A stretch of DNA of 64,000 nt from Betaproteobacteria bacterium (GCA_903970165.1 CAJCHZ010000056.1:62001-126000); one strand, 5' to 3'; positions 6,691 through 16,236 are shown, numbered from the stretch's first letter. The notes: a model not told the origin generated them from the letters alone. A program made the numbers and translations.

Positions 6691-8100
6691 CTAGCTATCC
6701 GCAGCCGCCGCTTTCGTTTCTTTGGCCATCTTTTCGCCGCTCCCGGCGGCTTCTGGAGCCCGCTCTTCCTCTGGCGCGGGCCGCACCCGTTGGATCTTTA
6801 CGCGCGCCACTCGGCGGCCGTCCATTTCCACCACCGTGAAGCGAAACTGGCCATATTCAAAGCTTTCGCCGCCTCGCGGAATAAATCCCAGTTGATCCAG
6901 AACGAATCCGCCAACCGTCGCGTAGGCGGGGTCTTCCGGCAAAGTAATGTTGTACTGCGCATCCAGATCGCGCACATTCAGCGCCGCATCAAAAATCACC
7001 GCGCCATCGGCCAGCGTCAGCGGACGTTCCACTACGTCAAACTCATCGTGTATCTCGCCAACCACCTGTTCCAGAATGTCTTCGAGCGTGACCAGCCCGA
7101 GTATGCTTCCAAATTCATCCACTACCATAGCCATGCCCATGTGCCGCGTGCGTAATTCGTGCAGCAGCTCGCTCGCGGGTTTTGTTTCGGGAACGATCAA
7201 AACTTCGCGCAACACCCGCCGCAAATCAAAAGCCGGAGGCGCAAGGTTTTCCTCCACACGCCGCTCCCGGTCCAGCAAAATCCAGAGCATGTCTTTGATG
7301 TGTACGAACCCCAGAACATGGTCCTCCGAACCGCGATAAACGGGAATCCTCGAGCGCTGCGACGTCGCAAAAATCCGCATCACTTCGTCCAAAGTCGCTT
7401 CGACGGGAAGCAAATGAATGTCCGGACGCGGCACCATGATCTCGCGCACCTGCACCCGCCCGAGTTCGATGGCGCTGACGATGAACTTTTCTTCGCCCGG
7501 CGCGATCAATCCCCGCTCGCGCGCTTGTTGGATTTGGATTTGCAGTTCTTCGGTCGAGTGCGCCGATTCGTGGCTCTGCGGCGACACCACTCCCATTGCT
7601 TTCACAATGGCCCCGGACACTCCGTCCAGCAAATCAATCGCCCAGCGAAACGTGTTCAGGAACCACTGAAATGGCAGCGCGATCAGCAGCGCCACACGCT
7701 CCGCCTTTGCAAGGCTGACCGTCTTCGGCACCAGCTCGCCAACAACAACATGCATCGCACTCAGTAACGCGAATGCGCAGCCTAGGGCCGCCGCGTGGGC
7801 AAAAAACACGGTCTTTGTGCCGGCTGTGCCGTGCCAGATTTGTTGGAAAAGGCTGGCGAGTGTGGCTTCGCCGAGCGCTCCGATGGCCAGACTCGTCAGA
7901 GTGATACCAACTTGCACTCCCGAAACAACGCGGTGCAAGTCCGCGAGCAATTTCTCCACGACGCGCGCTCGAATATCTCCGCTGGAGACAAGCTGCCGGA
8001 CCCGTGACATCCGCACGGCCACCAGCGAGAACTCAGCCGCCGCAAAAAAACCGTTCAGCGCCACGAGTGCCAGCACACCAATTAATCGCACCGCAAACAT
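6691..8100 (-). CDS. CNNM/CorC (HlyC)-family membrane protein with CBS domains
   Basis: The domain order is DUF21 transmembrane domain (about residues 1-190, with NGFFAAAEFSLVAVR and VVGELVPKTVSL), then two CBS motifs (about 205-340, with REIMVPRPDIHLLP, RIPVYRGSEDHVLGFVHIKD and MAMVVDEFGSILGLVTLEDI), then a CorC_HlyC domain (about 355-440, with DAALNVRDL and YATVGGFVLDQLG). Family members act in Mg2+/Co2+ efflux or homeostasis, and the old name hemolysin C is misleading. The last 30 residues are a low-complexity Ala/Glu/Lys tail. The length of 469 is normal. It is downstream of ileS on the same strand, 86 bp away. Confidence 0.87.
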   Translation of the reverse strand: MFAVRLIGVLALVALNGFFAAAEFSLVAVRMSRVRQLVSSGDIRARVVEKLLADLHRVVSGVQVGITLTSLAIGALGEATLASLFQQIWHGTAGTKTVFFAHAAALGCAFALLSAMHVVVGELVPKTVSLAKAERVALLIALPFQWFLNTFRWAIDLLDGVSGAIVKAMGVVSPQSHESAHSTEELQIQIQQARERGLIAPGEEKFIVSAIELGRVQVREIMVPRPDIHLLPVEATLDEVMRIFATSQRSRIPVYRGSEDHVLGFVHIKDMLWILLDRERRVEENLAPPAFDLRRVLREVLIVPETKPASELLHELRTRHMGMAMVVDEFGSILGLVTLEDILEQVVGEIHDEFDVVERPLTLADGAVIFDAALNVRDLDAQYNITLPEDPAYATVGGFVLDQLGFIPRGGESFEYGQFRFTVVEMDGRRVARVKIQRVRPAPEEERAPEAAGSGEKMAKETKAAAADS

Positions 8101-8186
8101 AAGTTCTAGGGAACCCCTAGCGGCATTGTAGCAGTCCGCCCGCGCTGCGCGTCGAGCGCGTGCCCGCTATACACGAGCGATGGCGG

Positions 8187-11100
8187 CTATGCGCGAGTAA
8201 TCGTGACAAAAACATCCTCGCCGCTCAGCGCGAGTTTTACGCCGCCGTTTGGCGTCGGGCTTTTCTCCAGCCGTTCGGCAAGCAGTTCGTTTCGCAGAAA
8301 CGCCTCATGCGCGGTGATGGCCTCCGCAAGCCGCGGCGAAGCCGAATACGTCACCACGATGCGATCGGAAATATCGAGGTTCAGCACTTTGCGCTGATCC
8401 TGTAAAAGCCGGTTGAAATCGCGCGCCAGCCCTTCCTGCAAAAGCTCCGGCGTCAGCGTCGTGTCCAGCGCAAGGAAAGTTCCCTGCTCCAAACTGCATT
8501 TCAGGTTTTCCGGCCCCTCGAAGTAAACGACGATCTCCTCGGGAGCGATCTCAAAAGTTTGATCGGGCAATTGAACGGAATACGGTCCGCCTTTGAGCAC
8601 CTGCGTGGGATCGGCGTTTTCGAAAGCTTCGCCAATGGCTCTCAAATATCTTCCGGCCCGCGGTCCAATCTTTTTCGCGTCCGGCTTCAGCCGGACTTTC
8701 ACGAGCGTCTTCTCGTCGTCAATCAAAACTAGATGTTTAACGTTGGTCTCTTCCAGAATCTGCGCAACGTAATCCGCATTTTCCAGCACGCGACGATCGG
8801 CGGTATCCTTAGGCCGTACATAAAGCGTGCTCAAGGGCTGCCGAATCTTCGCTTTGCTCTGCGTCCGCAAGCTCAACGCAAGATTCTTGATTCGTATCAC
8901 TGCCGCAATACTCTGCTCCAGCGCCTCATCAACTAGCGCAGCGTTGACCTGAGGATACCTCGTCAAGTGAACCGACTCCGGGGCGGACGAATCTACCGAC
9001 CGCACCAGGTTCTGATAAATGTCCTCGGTCAAAAACGGCAAAGCTGGGGCCATCACGCGCGTAACGGTCGTGAGCACTTCATACAAAGTCTGATACGCAT
9101 CACCCTCGCTCTTCCAAAAACGCCGCCGTGACCGCCGCAAATACCAGTTCGAAAACTCTTCATCGAACTCCTGAAAAGCCTCAACCAATTTATAGTGCTC
9201 AAAATTCTGAAAAGCGCTGTTCGCCTCTCCCACCAACCGCTGCAGCTTGCTCAAAACCCACCGATCCAGCTCGTTCGTAACGGCTAGCGCAGCCCCGCCG
9301 GGCTTCCAACCATCCGCCCCCGCATACATTACAAAAAAGCTGTAGCAATTCCAAAACGTCAGCAACTTCCGCCGCGCATCCCCATCCATCGTCTGCCCGG
9401 CATTCCCGGTCGGATGCAAATCGGGAAAATTCAAATTCTGCGCCGTCTTCTGTTCCGTATAAATGTACCGCATCACCTCGGCCCCAAGGGCCTCCGCAGC
9501 CTCATCAAACGCAATCGAATTTCCCTTGGATTTATGCATCTCCTCGCCGCGCGCATCGCGCACCAACGCGTGCCCAAGCAACGCCTTGAACGGCGCCCGC
9601 CCGTCAATCATCGCGCTCATCGCCAGCATCGAGTAAAACCAGTTCCTAAACTGCCCCGGAAAACTCTCCAGCACCAAATCCGCTGGAAACCACTTCTCCC
9701 AGTGAGCCTTGTCGGTCGTGTAGCCCATCGTGCTGAATGGCACAATCCCCGCATCCAGCCAAGGATTCCCTACATCCTCGATTCGCGTTGACAATCCGCC
9801 GCACTTCTCACACCGAATCTTCACCGCATCAATGTAAGGCCGGTGCGGCGAATTCCCCTCAAACACCTCCCAACCTTCCACCGTCTTCTCCTTCAACTCT
9901 TCCTTGCTCCCGATCACCGCAAAATGGCTGCAATCCCCGCAAACCCAAATCGGTAGCGCCAATCCCCAAAATCTCTTTTTGGAGATCATCCAGTCGCTCA
10001 TGTTGCGCAGCCAATCCTGCTCGCGGGCTTCGCCCTCCGCTGGAATCCACTTGATCGTCGGCACAACGCGCTGAATGCGGTCGCGCCAATCCATGCGAAT
10101 GAACCACTCATCCACCGGCCGGAACACCAGTTCTTCCTTGCATCGCCAGCAATGCGGATAAACGTGCGGATATTTCTCGCGCGCCACGAGCATCCCGCTC
10201 GCTTTCAAAGCCGCGATAATGTCATCCGCCACTTCATTCGCGCTGCGCCCTGTAAACTGCCCAAATCCCTCCAGAAAAACAGAACTCTCATCCAGCGGCG
10301 CAATAAACGGAATCCCGTTCTCTTTTCCAAGCTCCTGGTCTTCAGCACCGCAACCCGGCGCGATGTGCACCAACCCGGTGCCCTCCGCCTCGCTAATCTC
10401 TTCCCACCCAATCACACGATGCGCTTCCGCCGACGACTTTCCCCCTCCCGTCTCGCCGTAAGGAAAAACGCCGCCCGCCGCTTTCTGAGCGGGCAATTCG
10501 TCAAACGGCCCCGTGTAAGTCAGCCCAATCAAATCCTTACCAGGAATCTCCTCGATCACTTCCACGCCGCCGCTCCCCTTCAGAATCGTTCGAATCGAAG
10601 GCAGCTTGTGCGCCTCGTGCTTCCCTTCCACCGTCAAATCCTGCAAGCGATCGTGCTCAAAATTCCCTTTCGCCACGTAGTAAAACCAATCGCCGTGCTT
10701 GACCTTCAGATAAGTCATCTCCGGATTCACAGCCACTGCCACATTCGACGTCAGCGTCCATGGCGTGGTCGTCCAGATCAGCAGCGCCGTTTTCTCTTTC
10801 CCCTTAATCGGGAACCGCACAAACACAGACGTGTGCGTAGTAATCCGCCGCCCCTCCGCCACTTCCATCTGCGACAATCCCGTCCCGCACCGCCCGCACC
10901 ATGGCATCACGTCATGCCCGCGATAAATAAATCCCTCGCTGTGGCACTTCTTCAAAAACGACCAAATGGTGTAATTGTTCTCATCCGAAAAAGTAAAATA
11001 ACTCCCGCCATACTCCGCCGATCCCAACTTCCGGATAATCTCGCTGGCTCGCGCCGTTTCTGTAATCCCGCTGGGTAATTTCGCGGTAACAACGCGATCC

Positions 11101-11585
11101 CCATCGGCCAGAGCATCGCGCAAAGCCACCAGAACTTTCGGATCGTCCCAATCGCACCAGTAACCCAGCCGTACCGACTGCTCCGTCTGCCGCGCCGCAA
11201 ACGTCAACACGCGTTCCTTGCAAGCCCGCACGAACTTCTCAATCCCAAACTCCCGAATCTCGCGCTTCGTCTTCAGACCCATGCTCTTTTCGACTTCCAC
11301 TTCCACCCAAAGCCCTTGGCAATCAAATCCATTCTGGTAACGCAGCTCGCACCCACGCATCGCGTTATACCGCTGATACATATCCTTCAGCGATCTTCCC
11401 CACGCGTGGTGCACACCCATAGGGTTATTCGCGGTAATCGGCCCATCCAGGAACGACCACTTCGGTCCGCCTGTGTTCTTCTCCCGCAATTTCGCAAAGA
11501 TCCGGTTCTCCTCCCAGAAGCGCAAAATCTCGCGCTCCATCGCAGGAAAATCCGGCACTCTCGGCACTGCTTTGTACATGCTCAT
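8187..11585 (-). CDS. ileS: isoleucyl-tRNA synthetase
   Basis: This enzyme charges tRNA-Ile with isoleucine. The class I signature appears as PMGVHHAWGR near residue 55 (variant of HIGH) and the KMSKS loop as MHKSKGNS, followed by the anticodon-binding domain and a C-terminal extension. The editing (CP1) domain contains LIWTTTPWTLTSN. The length of 1132 residues is at the long end for the family. There is an insertion at about residues 148-192, between WCDWDD and GGSYFTFSDENNY, where most IleRS have only two or three residues. ATGs at 11585 and 11579 are equivalent start candidates. The gene is essential and single in the window. Confidence 0.95.
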   Translation of the reverse strand: MSMYKAVPRVPDFPAMEREILRFWEENRIFAKLREKNTGGPKWSFLDGPITANNPMGVHHAWGRSLKDMYQRYNAMRGCELRYQNGFDCQGLWVEVEVEKSMGLKTKREIREFGIEKFVRACKERVLTFAARQTEQSVRLGYWCDWDDPKVLVALRDALADGDRVVTAKLPSGITETARASEIIRKLGSAEYGGSYFTFSDENNYTIWSFLKKCHSEGFIYRGHDVMPWCGRCGTGLSQMEVAEGRRITTHTSVFVRFPIKGKEKTALLIWTTTPWTLTSNVAVAVNPEMTYLKVKHGDWFYYVAKGNFEHDRLQDLTVEGKHEAHKLPSIRTILKGSGGVEVIEEIPGKDLIGLTYTGPFDELPAQKAAGGVFPYGETGGGKSSAEAHRVIGWEEISEAEGTGLVHIAPGCGAEDQELGKENGIPFIAPLDESSVFLEGFGQFTGRSANEVADDIIAALKASGMLVAREKYPHVYPHCWRCKEELVFRPVDEWFIRMDWRDRIQRVVPTIKWIPAEGEAREQDWLRNMSDWMISKKRFWGLALPIWVCGDCSHFAVIGSKEELKEKTVEGWEVFEGNSPHRPYIDAVKIRCEKCGGLSTRIEDVGNPWLDAGIVPFSTMGYTTDKAHWEKWFPADLVLESFPGQFRNWFYSMLAMSAMIDGRAPFKALLGHALVRDARGEEMHKSKGNSIAFDEAAEALGAEVMRYIYTEQKTAQNLNFPDLHPTGNAGQTMDGDARRKLLTFWNCYSFFVMYAGADGWKPGGAALAVTNELDRWVLSKLQRLVGEANSAFQNFEHYKLVEAFQEFDEEFSNWYLRRSRRRFWKSEGDAYQTLYEVLTTVTRVMAPALPFLTEDIYQNLVRSVDSSAPESVHLTRYPQVNAALVDEALEQSIAAVIRIKNLALSLRTQSKAKIRQPLSTLYVRPKDTADRRVLENADYVAQILEETNVKHLVLIDDEKTLVKVRLKPDAKKIGPRAGRYLRAIGEAFENADPTQVLKGGPYSVQLPDQTFEIAPEEIVVYFEGPENLKCSLEQGTFLALDTTLTPELLQEGLARDFNRLLQDQRKVLNLDISDRIVVTYSASPRLAEAITAHEAFLRNELLAERLEKSPTPNGGVKLALSGEDVFVTITRA

Positions 11586-11661
11586 AGTCGTATCCGATTA
11601 GATTATCACAGCGCGCAAACGTAGCTGGGGCCGTCCAGATTCGACATGCTAAGATTCGCGC

Positions 11662-12036
11662 GTGGAAGGCCCTTTCAAATTCTGGAAAGTCCAAGACAAA
11701 AGGCGACTATTGCTGGCACTGATGAATGAGCTGGCTGGGGACGCACATATCTCTTTCGAGGGTGATCTAGGAGGGCTACGGCTGCTGACCATACCGGGCG
11801 CATCGCAAGAACCAACGATGGCTCTTAAGCGAAACACTCTGCGGCCTAAGCAGGATTTTGTGATTGTACTTCTGGAACCATCCACGGTGGAGAAGATCAT
11901 TCCTGCAATCGGCGGATCAGTGCCGAAGGCCATCCTTCATATCCAAATCGAAAAAAACGGCGTGCTTCAATTTGGGGCGTACGATAACTTTTACCCCGAA
12001 TGCATTTTCTTCGGAAGCGCGTCAACTAGTCGATGA
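11662..12036 (+). CDS. hypothetical protein (124 aa)
   Basis: I do not recognise the family. The protein starts with a GTG and begins MEGPFKFWKVQDKRRLLLAL. It reads like a mixed alpha/beta domain with strands at HISFEGDL, FVIVLLEP and AILHIQIEKNGVLQFGAYD, and it has no signal peptide or membrane segment. The GTG at 11662 has no obvious Shine-Dalgarno, so the start is uncertain. Codon use resembles neighbouring genes. It lies divergent from ileS and upstream of the acylase gene on the same strand. Confidence 0.6.
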   Translation: MEGPFKFWKVQDKRRLLLALMNELAGDAHISFEGDLGGLRLLTIPGASQEPTMALKRNTLRPKQDFVIVLLEPSTVEKIIPAIGGSVPKAILHIQIEKNGVLQFGAYDNFYPECIFFGSASTSR

Positions 12037-12079
12037 TTGAATGGCTCATGCACGATAAGCGCCGCCTTCAGGTTGCTTT

Positions 12080-14656
12080 ATGCTGCCGCTTCGACCGCAG
12101 GCGTCTTCCACGTCTTCCACCCGCCGGTTGCGCCCCCGCACCCTCTCCTCTAAACTCAAGCTTCAACAACTGCGCCCGGGAGCTTGCTTGCGGAAGATTC
12201 TTCGCCTTCTAATCTGGACACTCGCATTGATTGTCATCGCCGCCGGCGCTCTGGCCTGGTGGTTCGCCTATCGCCCCCTCCCTCAACTCGACGGCTCCAT
12301 CTCCCTCCCCGGCCTCCAAAAAGAAGTCTCCATCGACCGCGACACTTGGGGCGTCCCCCACATCCGCGCCTCTTCCCTCGAAGACGCCGTCGAAGCCCAA
12401 GGCTACGTCATGGCCCAGGACCGCCTCTGGCAGCTCGACTTGATGCGCCGCGCCTCCCGCGGTCAGCTTTCAGAAATCGTCGGTCCGCTCGCCCTCAAAT
12501 CCGACGAACAATTCCGCACCTTCGGCTTCTCCCGCATCGCCGATCGCGAATTCGCCAGCATGGACAAAGACCCCCGCGCCCTGCTGGAAGCCTTCGCCCG
12601 CGGAGTGAATCGTTTCATCGAGCAGCACGAAACGACTCTTCCTATCGAGTTTCCTCTCCTCAAATACAAGCCGCAGCCCTGGCAGCCCACCGACTCCCTC
12701 GTCATCGCTGGCTACATGTACCAAAACCTGACCGACACTTGGGAGCGCGAACTCGACCGCGCCAAAGTCCAGGAGCGCGTCGGCCCAGACCGATCCAAAG
12801 AACTCTTCGCTGACGACTCCCCCATGGATCATTTCGTTGTCGGCGATCCCAACGAACCCAACGACGGCTCCCAGGCCTCGCGCGTCGATCCCGACGAAGA
12901 CGACGAGGACGACGACATAGACGACGAGGACACTGTCCTAAGAGCCTCCGTCACACGGCACTACAATTCCAAACCCGCGCCAGAAACTTCCGCCGACATC
13001 ACCTCCGCGCTCTGGCCTGCCATTCAAAGCTTTCTCGAGGAATCGCAAAGTGAAATTCGCCAGAGCCTCGGCAGCAACAACTGGGTCGTCAGTGGTGCCC
13101 ATACCGCTACCGGCAAGCCCATTCTTTGCAACGACCCGCACCTCGAACTTTCCATCCCGCCAATCTGGTACGAAGTCCATCTCACCGCCCCCGGCTACAA
13201 CGCCAAAGGCGTTACTCTCCCCGGTGCCCCGCTCATCGTCATCGGCCACAACGACCACATCGCCTGGGGCTTCACAAACAACGGCGCCGACGTTCAGGAC
13301 CTCTACATCGAAACTTTCAACCCCGCCTCGCCCGACGAATATCGCGTCAACAATGCCTGGGTAAAAGCCCAGGTCTTCGACGAAGTCATCCACATCAAAG
13401 GCCAGCCTGACAAGCACCTGAGGGTTGTCGTCACGCGTCACGGCCCCGTCGTTCACACCGAAGGCGACAAAGTCTTCGCCCTCAAATGGACCGCCCTCGA
13501 ACCCGGGGGCCTCGCCAATACCTACAGCCAGCTCTCCAAAGCCAATAACTGGCACGAATTTCGCGACGTCATGAAGCGTGTCTGGGGCCCCGCGCAAAAC
13601 GCCGTCTATGCCGACGTCGAAGGCAACATCGGCTACCTCATGGCCGCCCGCGTCCCCATCCGAAAAAAGGGCCATGGCGAAGTCCCCGTCCCCGGCGATA
13701 CCGATGACTACGAATGGACCGGCTACATTCCCTTCGACCAACTCCCAGAAGCCCTCAATCCCGACAGCGGTTTCATCGTCACTGCCAACGCTCGCGTCGT
13801 CGGCCCAAACTACAAGCCCTATCTCACGGATCGTTGGGAAGAACCCTACCGCACCGCCCGCATCTACGATCTCCTGCACGACAAAACGAATCTCCGCCCC
13901 ATTGACATGCTGAAAGTCCAAACCGACGCCTTTTCCTTCCCCCACGTTTTCCTCGCCGACCAGCTCACCGCCTCCGCCAAAATCGCCCAGCCAAAAGATC
14001 CCCGCGCCCAAAAACTGGTTGCCGAACTTCGAGACTGGAACGGCATCGCCGATCCTGATTCCCCTCTCGTCTCTTTCCTCGTCATGACCCGCACAGCAGC
14101 TCTCAATCTCCTTCTCGAACCCTATCTCGGCAACGACACCAATCTCTACCGCTGGCGCAGCACAACCTTCCTCCAAAAAATCCTCACCGACCGCCCCGCA
14201 AAATGGCTGCCCCCCGCCTACAAAAACTACGACGAGCTCCTTGCCGCCGCAGCCGACCAGGCCGTAATCATGCTCGCCGAACAAACCAAAAGTGACCGCC
14301 CCGAAAACTGGCAATGGAAAGAATTCAATTCTCTAGACATGCTTCATCCCATCGGCCGCCAGGGCTTTCTTAAAACTCTCCTCAGCATCTCCGGCAAACC
14401 GCAATCCGGCACGCAGTACAGCATCCGCGCCGCCAACCCACGCCACGGACCCTCCATGCGCTTCATCGCCAACCTCGCCAATTGGGATGATTCCATCCTC
14501 GTCATCCCCGCAGGCGAGTCCGGCCAACCCGCCAGCTCTCACTACTCCGACCAATTCTCCTCGTGGTACGAAGGCAAACCCATCGTCACCCCCTACACAA
14601 ACCCAGCCGAAGCCAAAGCCCGCAGACACACCCTAACCCTCAAACCCACTCAATGA
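12080..14656 (+). CDS. penicillin acylase-family Ntn-hydrolase, membrane-anchored
   Basis: Family members are self-processed amidases that cleave N-acyl groups from amino acids, beta-lactams or acyl-homoserine lactones. The nucleophile Ser332 is in LGSNNWVVSG, the autoproteolysis site that splits alpha and beta chains. The beta chain carries DPHLELSIPPIWYEVHL, NDHIAWGFTNNGADVQDLY and a later HGPVVH motif. A hydrophobic segment at about residues 42-65 is a signal anchor, so the enzyme is periplasmic. The first 36 residues are low complexity; a TTG at 12188 behind GGGAG is an attractive alternative start. An unusual acidic run (13 of 15 residues, 270-284) lies before the cleavage site. The substrate is not predictable from sequence. 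Confidence 0.85.
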   Translation: MLPLRPQASSTSSTRRLRPRTLSSKLKLQQLRPGACLRKILRLLIWTLALIVIAAGALAWWFAYRPLPQLDGSISLPGLQKEVSIDRDTWGVPHIRASSLEDAVEAQGYVMAQDRLWQLDLMRRASRGQLSEIVGPLALKSDEQFRTFGFSRIADREFASMDKDPRALLEAFARGVNRFIEQHETTLPIEFPLLKYKPQPWQPTDSLVIAGYMYQNLTDTWERELDRAKVQERVGPDRSKELFADDSPMDHFVVGDPNEPNDGSQASRVDPDEDDEDDDIDDEDTVLRASVTRHYNSKPAPETSADITSALWPAIQSFLEESQSEIRQSLGSNNWVVSGAHTATGKPILCNDPHLELSIPPIWYEVHLTAPGYNAKGVTLPGAPLIVIGHNDHIAWGFTNNGADVQDLYIETFNPASPDEYRVNNAWVKAQVFDEVIHIKGQPDKHLRVVVTRHGPVVHTEGDKVFALKWTALEPGGLANTYSQLSKANNWHEFRDVMKRVWGPAQNAVYADVEGNIGYLMAARVPIRKKGHGEVPVPGDTDDYEWTGYIPFDQLPEALNPDSGFIVTANARVVGPNYKPYLTDRWEEPYRTARIYDLLHDKTNLRPIDMLKVQTDAFSFPHVFLADQLTASAKIAQPKDPRAQKLVAELRDWNGIADPDSPLVSFLVMTRTAALNLLLEPYLGNDTNLYRWRSTTFLQKILTDRPAKWLPPAYKNYDELLAAAADQAVIMLAEQTKSDRPENWQWKEFNSLDMLHPIGRQGFLKTLLSISGKPQSGTQYSIRAANPRHGPSMRFIANLANWDDSILVIPAGESGQPASSHYSDQFSSWYEGKPIVTPYTNPAEAKARRHTLTLKPTQ

Positions 14657-14685
14657 CCTAAGGTTTATCGCCTTTAGTCTTGACA

Positions 14686-14713
14686 CAACCCTTAAATGGT
14701 GTAAAAAGGGTTG
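14686..14713. promoter_or_regulatory. inverted repeat in the leader between the acylase gene and fpg
   Basis: CAACCCTT at 14686-14693 pairs with AAGGGTTG at 14706-14713 around a 12-nt loop. No T-run follows. It precedes the terminator at 14741 and could be an operator or a second RNA hairpin. Confidence 0.3.
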
Positions 14714-14740
14714 CTGAGAAAATTTCACTCTAGGACGGTA

Positions 14741-14771
14741 GCGCCAGCTTTACGCTGGCGTTTTTGCTTTT
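14741..14771 (+). terminator. Rho-independent terminator after the acylase gene
   Basis: CGCCAGC (14742-14748) pairs with GCTGGCG (14754-14760) around TTTAC, and TTTTTGCTTTT follows immediately. It ends the acylase transcript 85 bp after its stop codon. Confidence 0.75.
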
Positions 14772-14993
14772 AGGGGAGTCCCTGGCATCCTGTAAGAGGG
14801 ATCATGGACGTGAGCTCATGGCCGTTCAAGGCTTGCGCCAGGTATACCTCTAAGCTCTTTAGAATCAGCACTTAAACAGGTGCTCACAAGTGTTGATTCG
14901 AAACGACTTACGGGAACACTAAGTCCTTTATCAGCAACACTTACAAAAAACAGGGGGAAGGGGCCTGCATCGAATAGACGGGCTCGCCGAGAC

Positions 14994-15839
14994 ATGCCTG
15001 AGCTACCGGAAGTAGAAGCCGTCGCCCAATCGCTCCGCCCGCTTGTCGAAGGGCGCAAAATCCGCTGCGTCCACGTCCTTCACCCCATCGCCACAAAACC
15101 GCAGGCTCCTGCCAAACTCGCGCACGCCACCGAAGGCCAGCAAATTCGCGCCGTGCGCCGAAAAGGAAAATATCTCTGGCTCGAACTCGCTACCGGGATC
15201 GTCACCCTACACTTCAAACTCGACGGCCAGCTCCTCTGGTTTTCGGGCGCAAAGGAACTCTTCGCAAAAGCCAACAAACTCAAGCCCGAAAACGGCGTCC
15301 ACGTTGACGTAGCCTTCGAGCTGGACAAAGGCGTCCTCGGTTTCGCCGACGGCCGCCATTTCGGACGCGTCCTGGCCTGGGATTCCGAACCATCCTGCCC
15401 CGCCATCGCCGGGTTAGGCATTGACGCAATCTCCCCCGGCTTCACCACACCACAATTCACAAAATTACTCGCCGCATCGAAGCGCCCCATCAAAGAATTT
15501 CTCCTCGACCAATCCAAAGTCGCCGGCGTCGGCAACATCTATTCCTGCGAATCTCTCTGGCACGCCAAACTCAACCCCCGGCGTCGCGCAAATTCTCTGA
15601 CCGCCGCTGAGTCCGGCAAACTCCACAAAGCGATTGTCTCTGTTCTCGCGCGTGCCTTAGAATGCTGTCTGCATCCGGCGCCGGATTTTCGCGATCCGGA
15701 GTGGTGGTTCCAGGGACTGGAAGAAATCCTCCGCGTCTACGATCGCGAAGGAAAACCATGCCGCCGCTGCGGGCACCCGGTCAAACGCAGCACGCAAGGC
15801 GTCCGTGCCACATATTTCTGTGCGCACTGCCAAAAATAA
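14994..15839 (+). CDS. mutM: formamidopyrimidine-DNA glycosylase
   Basis: Base-excision repair enzyme that removes 8-oxoguanine and ring-opened purines and nicks the strand. The mature protein must start MPELPEVE, because Pro2 is the Schiff-base nucleophile and Glu3 is catalytic; this fixes the start at 14994 although the frame is open upstream to 14880. RRKGKYLWL carries the conserved beta-turn lysine, KVAGVGNIY is the helix-two-turn-helix, and CRRCGHPV with CAHC forms the C-terminal zinc finger. At 281 residues it is full length. No strong ribosome binding site is seen; the leader has several short inverted repeats. Confidence 0.95.
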   Translation: MPELPEVEAVAQSLRPLVEGRKIRCVHVLHPIATKPQAPAKLAHATEGQQIRAVRRKGKYLWLELATGIVTLHFKLDGQLLWFSGAKELFAKANKLKPENGVHVDVAFELDKGVLGFADGRHFGRVLAWDSEPSCPAIAGLGIDAISPGFTTPQFTKLLAASKRPIKEFLLDQSKVAGVGNIYSCESLWHAKLNPRRRANSLTAAESGKLHKAIVSVLARALECCLHPAPDFRDPEWWFQGLEEILRVYDREGKPCRRCGHPVKRSTQGVRATYFCAHCQK

Positions 15840-15863
15840 AGTCAAAGGACACAGGCCGACAAG

Positions 15864-16142
15864 GTGAATCAACCTGCACCCAAAAAACCGGAAGCGCCAG
15901 CTCCAAAGAAGCCCGATTTTGAGCGCTCACTGGCGCGCCTCGAAGAAGTCGTCCGCCGCCTGGAAAGCCCACAACTCTCTCTCGACGACGCCATGAAACT
16001 CTTCGAAGAAGGCGTCTCCCTCTCCCGCGAATGCCAGAAGCAACTCGAAGAAGCCGAAGGCCGCGTAGAAATCCTCCTGAAAAAAGCCGACGGCAAACTC
16101 GTCGCCGAAATCTTCGACCCCGAAAGCGAGTCTGAATCGTGA
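15864..16142 (+). CDS. xseB: exodeoxyribonuclease VII small subunit
   Basis: Small subunit of the ExoVII nuclease that degrades single-stranded DNA in repair. The core DFERSLARLEEVVRRLES, then LSLDDAMKLFEEGVSLSREC, followed by a long acidic coiled coil, is the typical XseB pattern. A Pro/Lys/Ala-rich N-terminal stretch of about 17 residues precedes it. The start is GTG at 15864, 24 bp after mutM. The catalytic large subunit xseA is not in the window, so the subunits are encoded apart, or xseA lies elsewhere. Confidence 0.9.
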   Translation: MNQPAPKKPEAPAPKKPDFERSLARLEEVVRRLESPQLSLDDAMKLFEEGVSLSRECQKQLEEAEGRVEILLKKADGKLVAEIFDPESESES

Positions 16143-16162
16143 TCGATAGCCGATCCCCGGGA

Positions 16163-16190
16163 ACGCCAATCTCCCGATTGGCGTCGCCTT
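16163..16190 (+). terminator. terminator-like hairpin after xseB
   Basis: ACGCCAATC (16163-16171) and GATTGGCGT (16176-16184) form a perfect 9-bp stem with a TCCC loop. The following sequence is pyrimidine-rich (CGCCTTCTCTCTTTTC) rather than a clean T-run, so termination may be partial. Confidence 0.45.
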
Positions 16191-16196
16191 CTCTCT

Positions 16197-16224
16197 TTTC
16201 AACTTTCAACTCTCAACTTTCAAC
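16197..16224. repeat. four tandem heptamers TYTCAAC upstream of ispA
   Basis: The units are TTTCAAC, TTTCAAC, TCTCAAC and TTTCAAC, end to end with an exact 7-bp period, ending 12 bp before the ispA start codon. No Shine-Dalgarno is present, so the tract occupies the normal leader of ispA. Confidence 0.8.
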
Positions 16225-16236
16225 TCTCTTCTCCCA

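Noticed and set aside
12938..14314. 458-codon minus-strand frame inside the acylase gene
   Set aside because: Antisense shadow caused by GC-rich codons; the sense strand has clear Ntn-hydrolase motifs.
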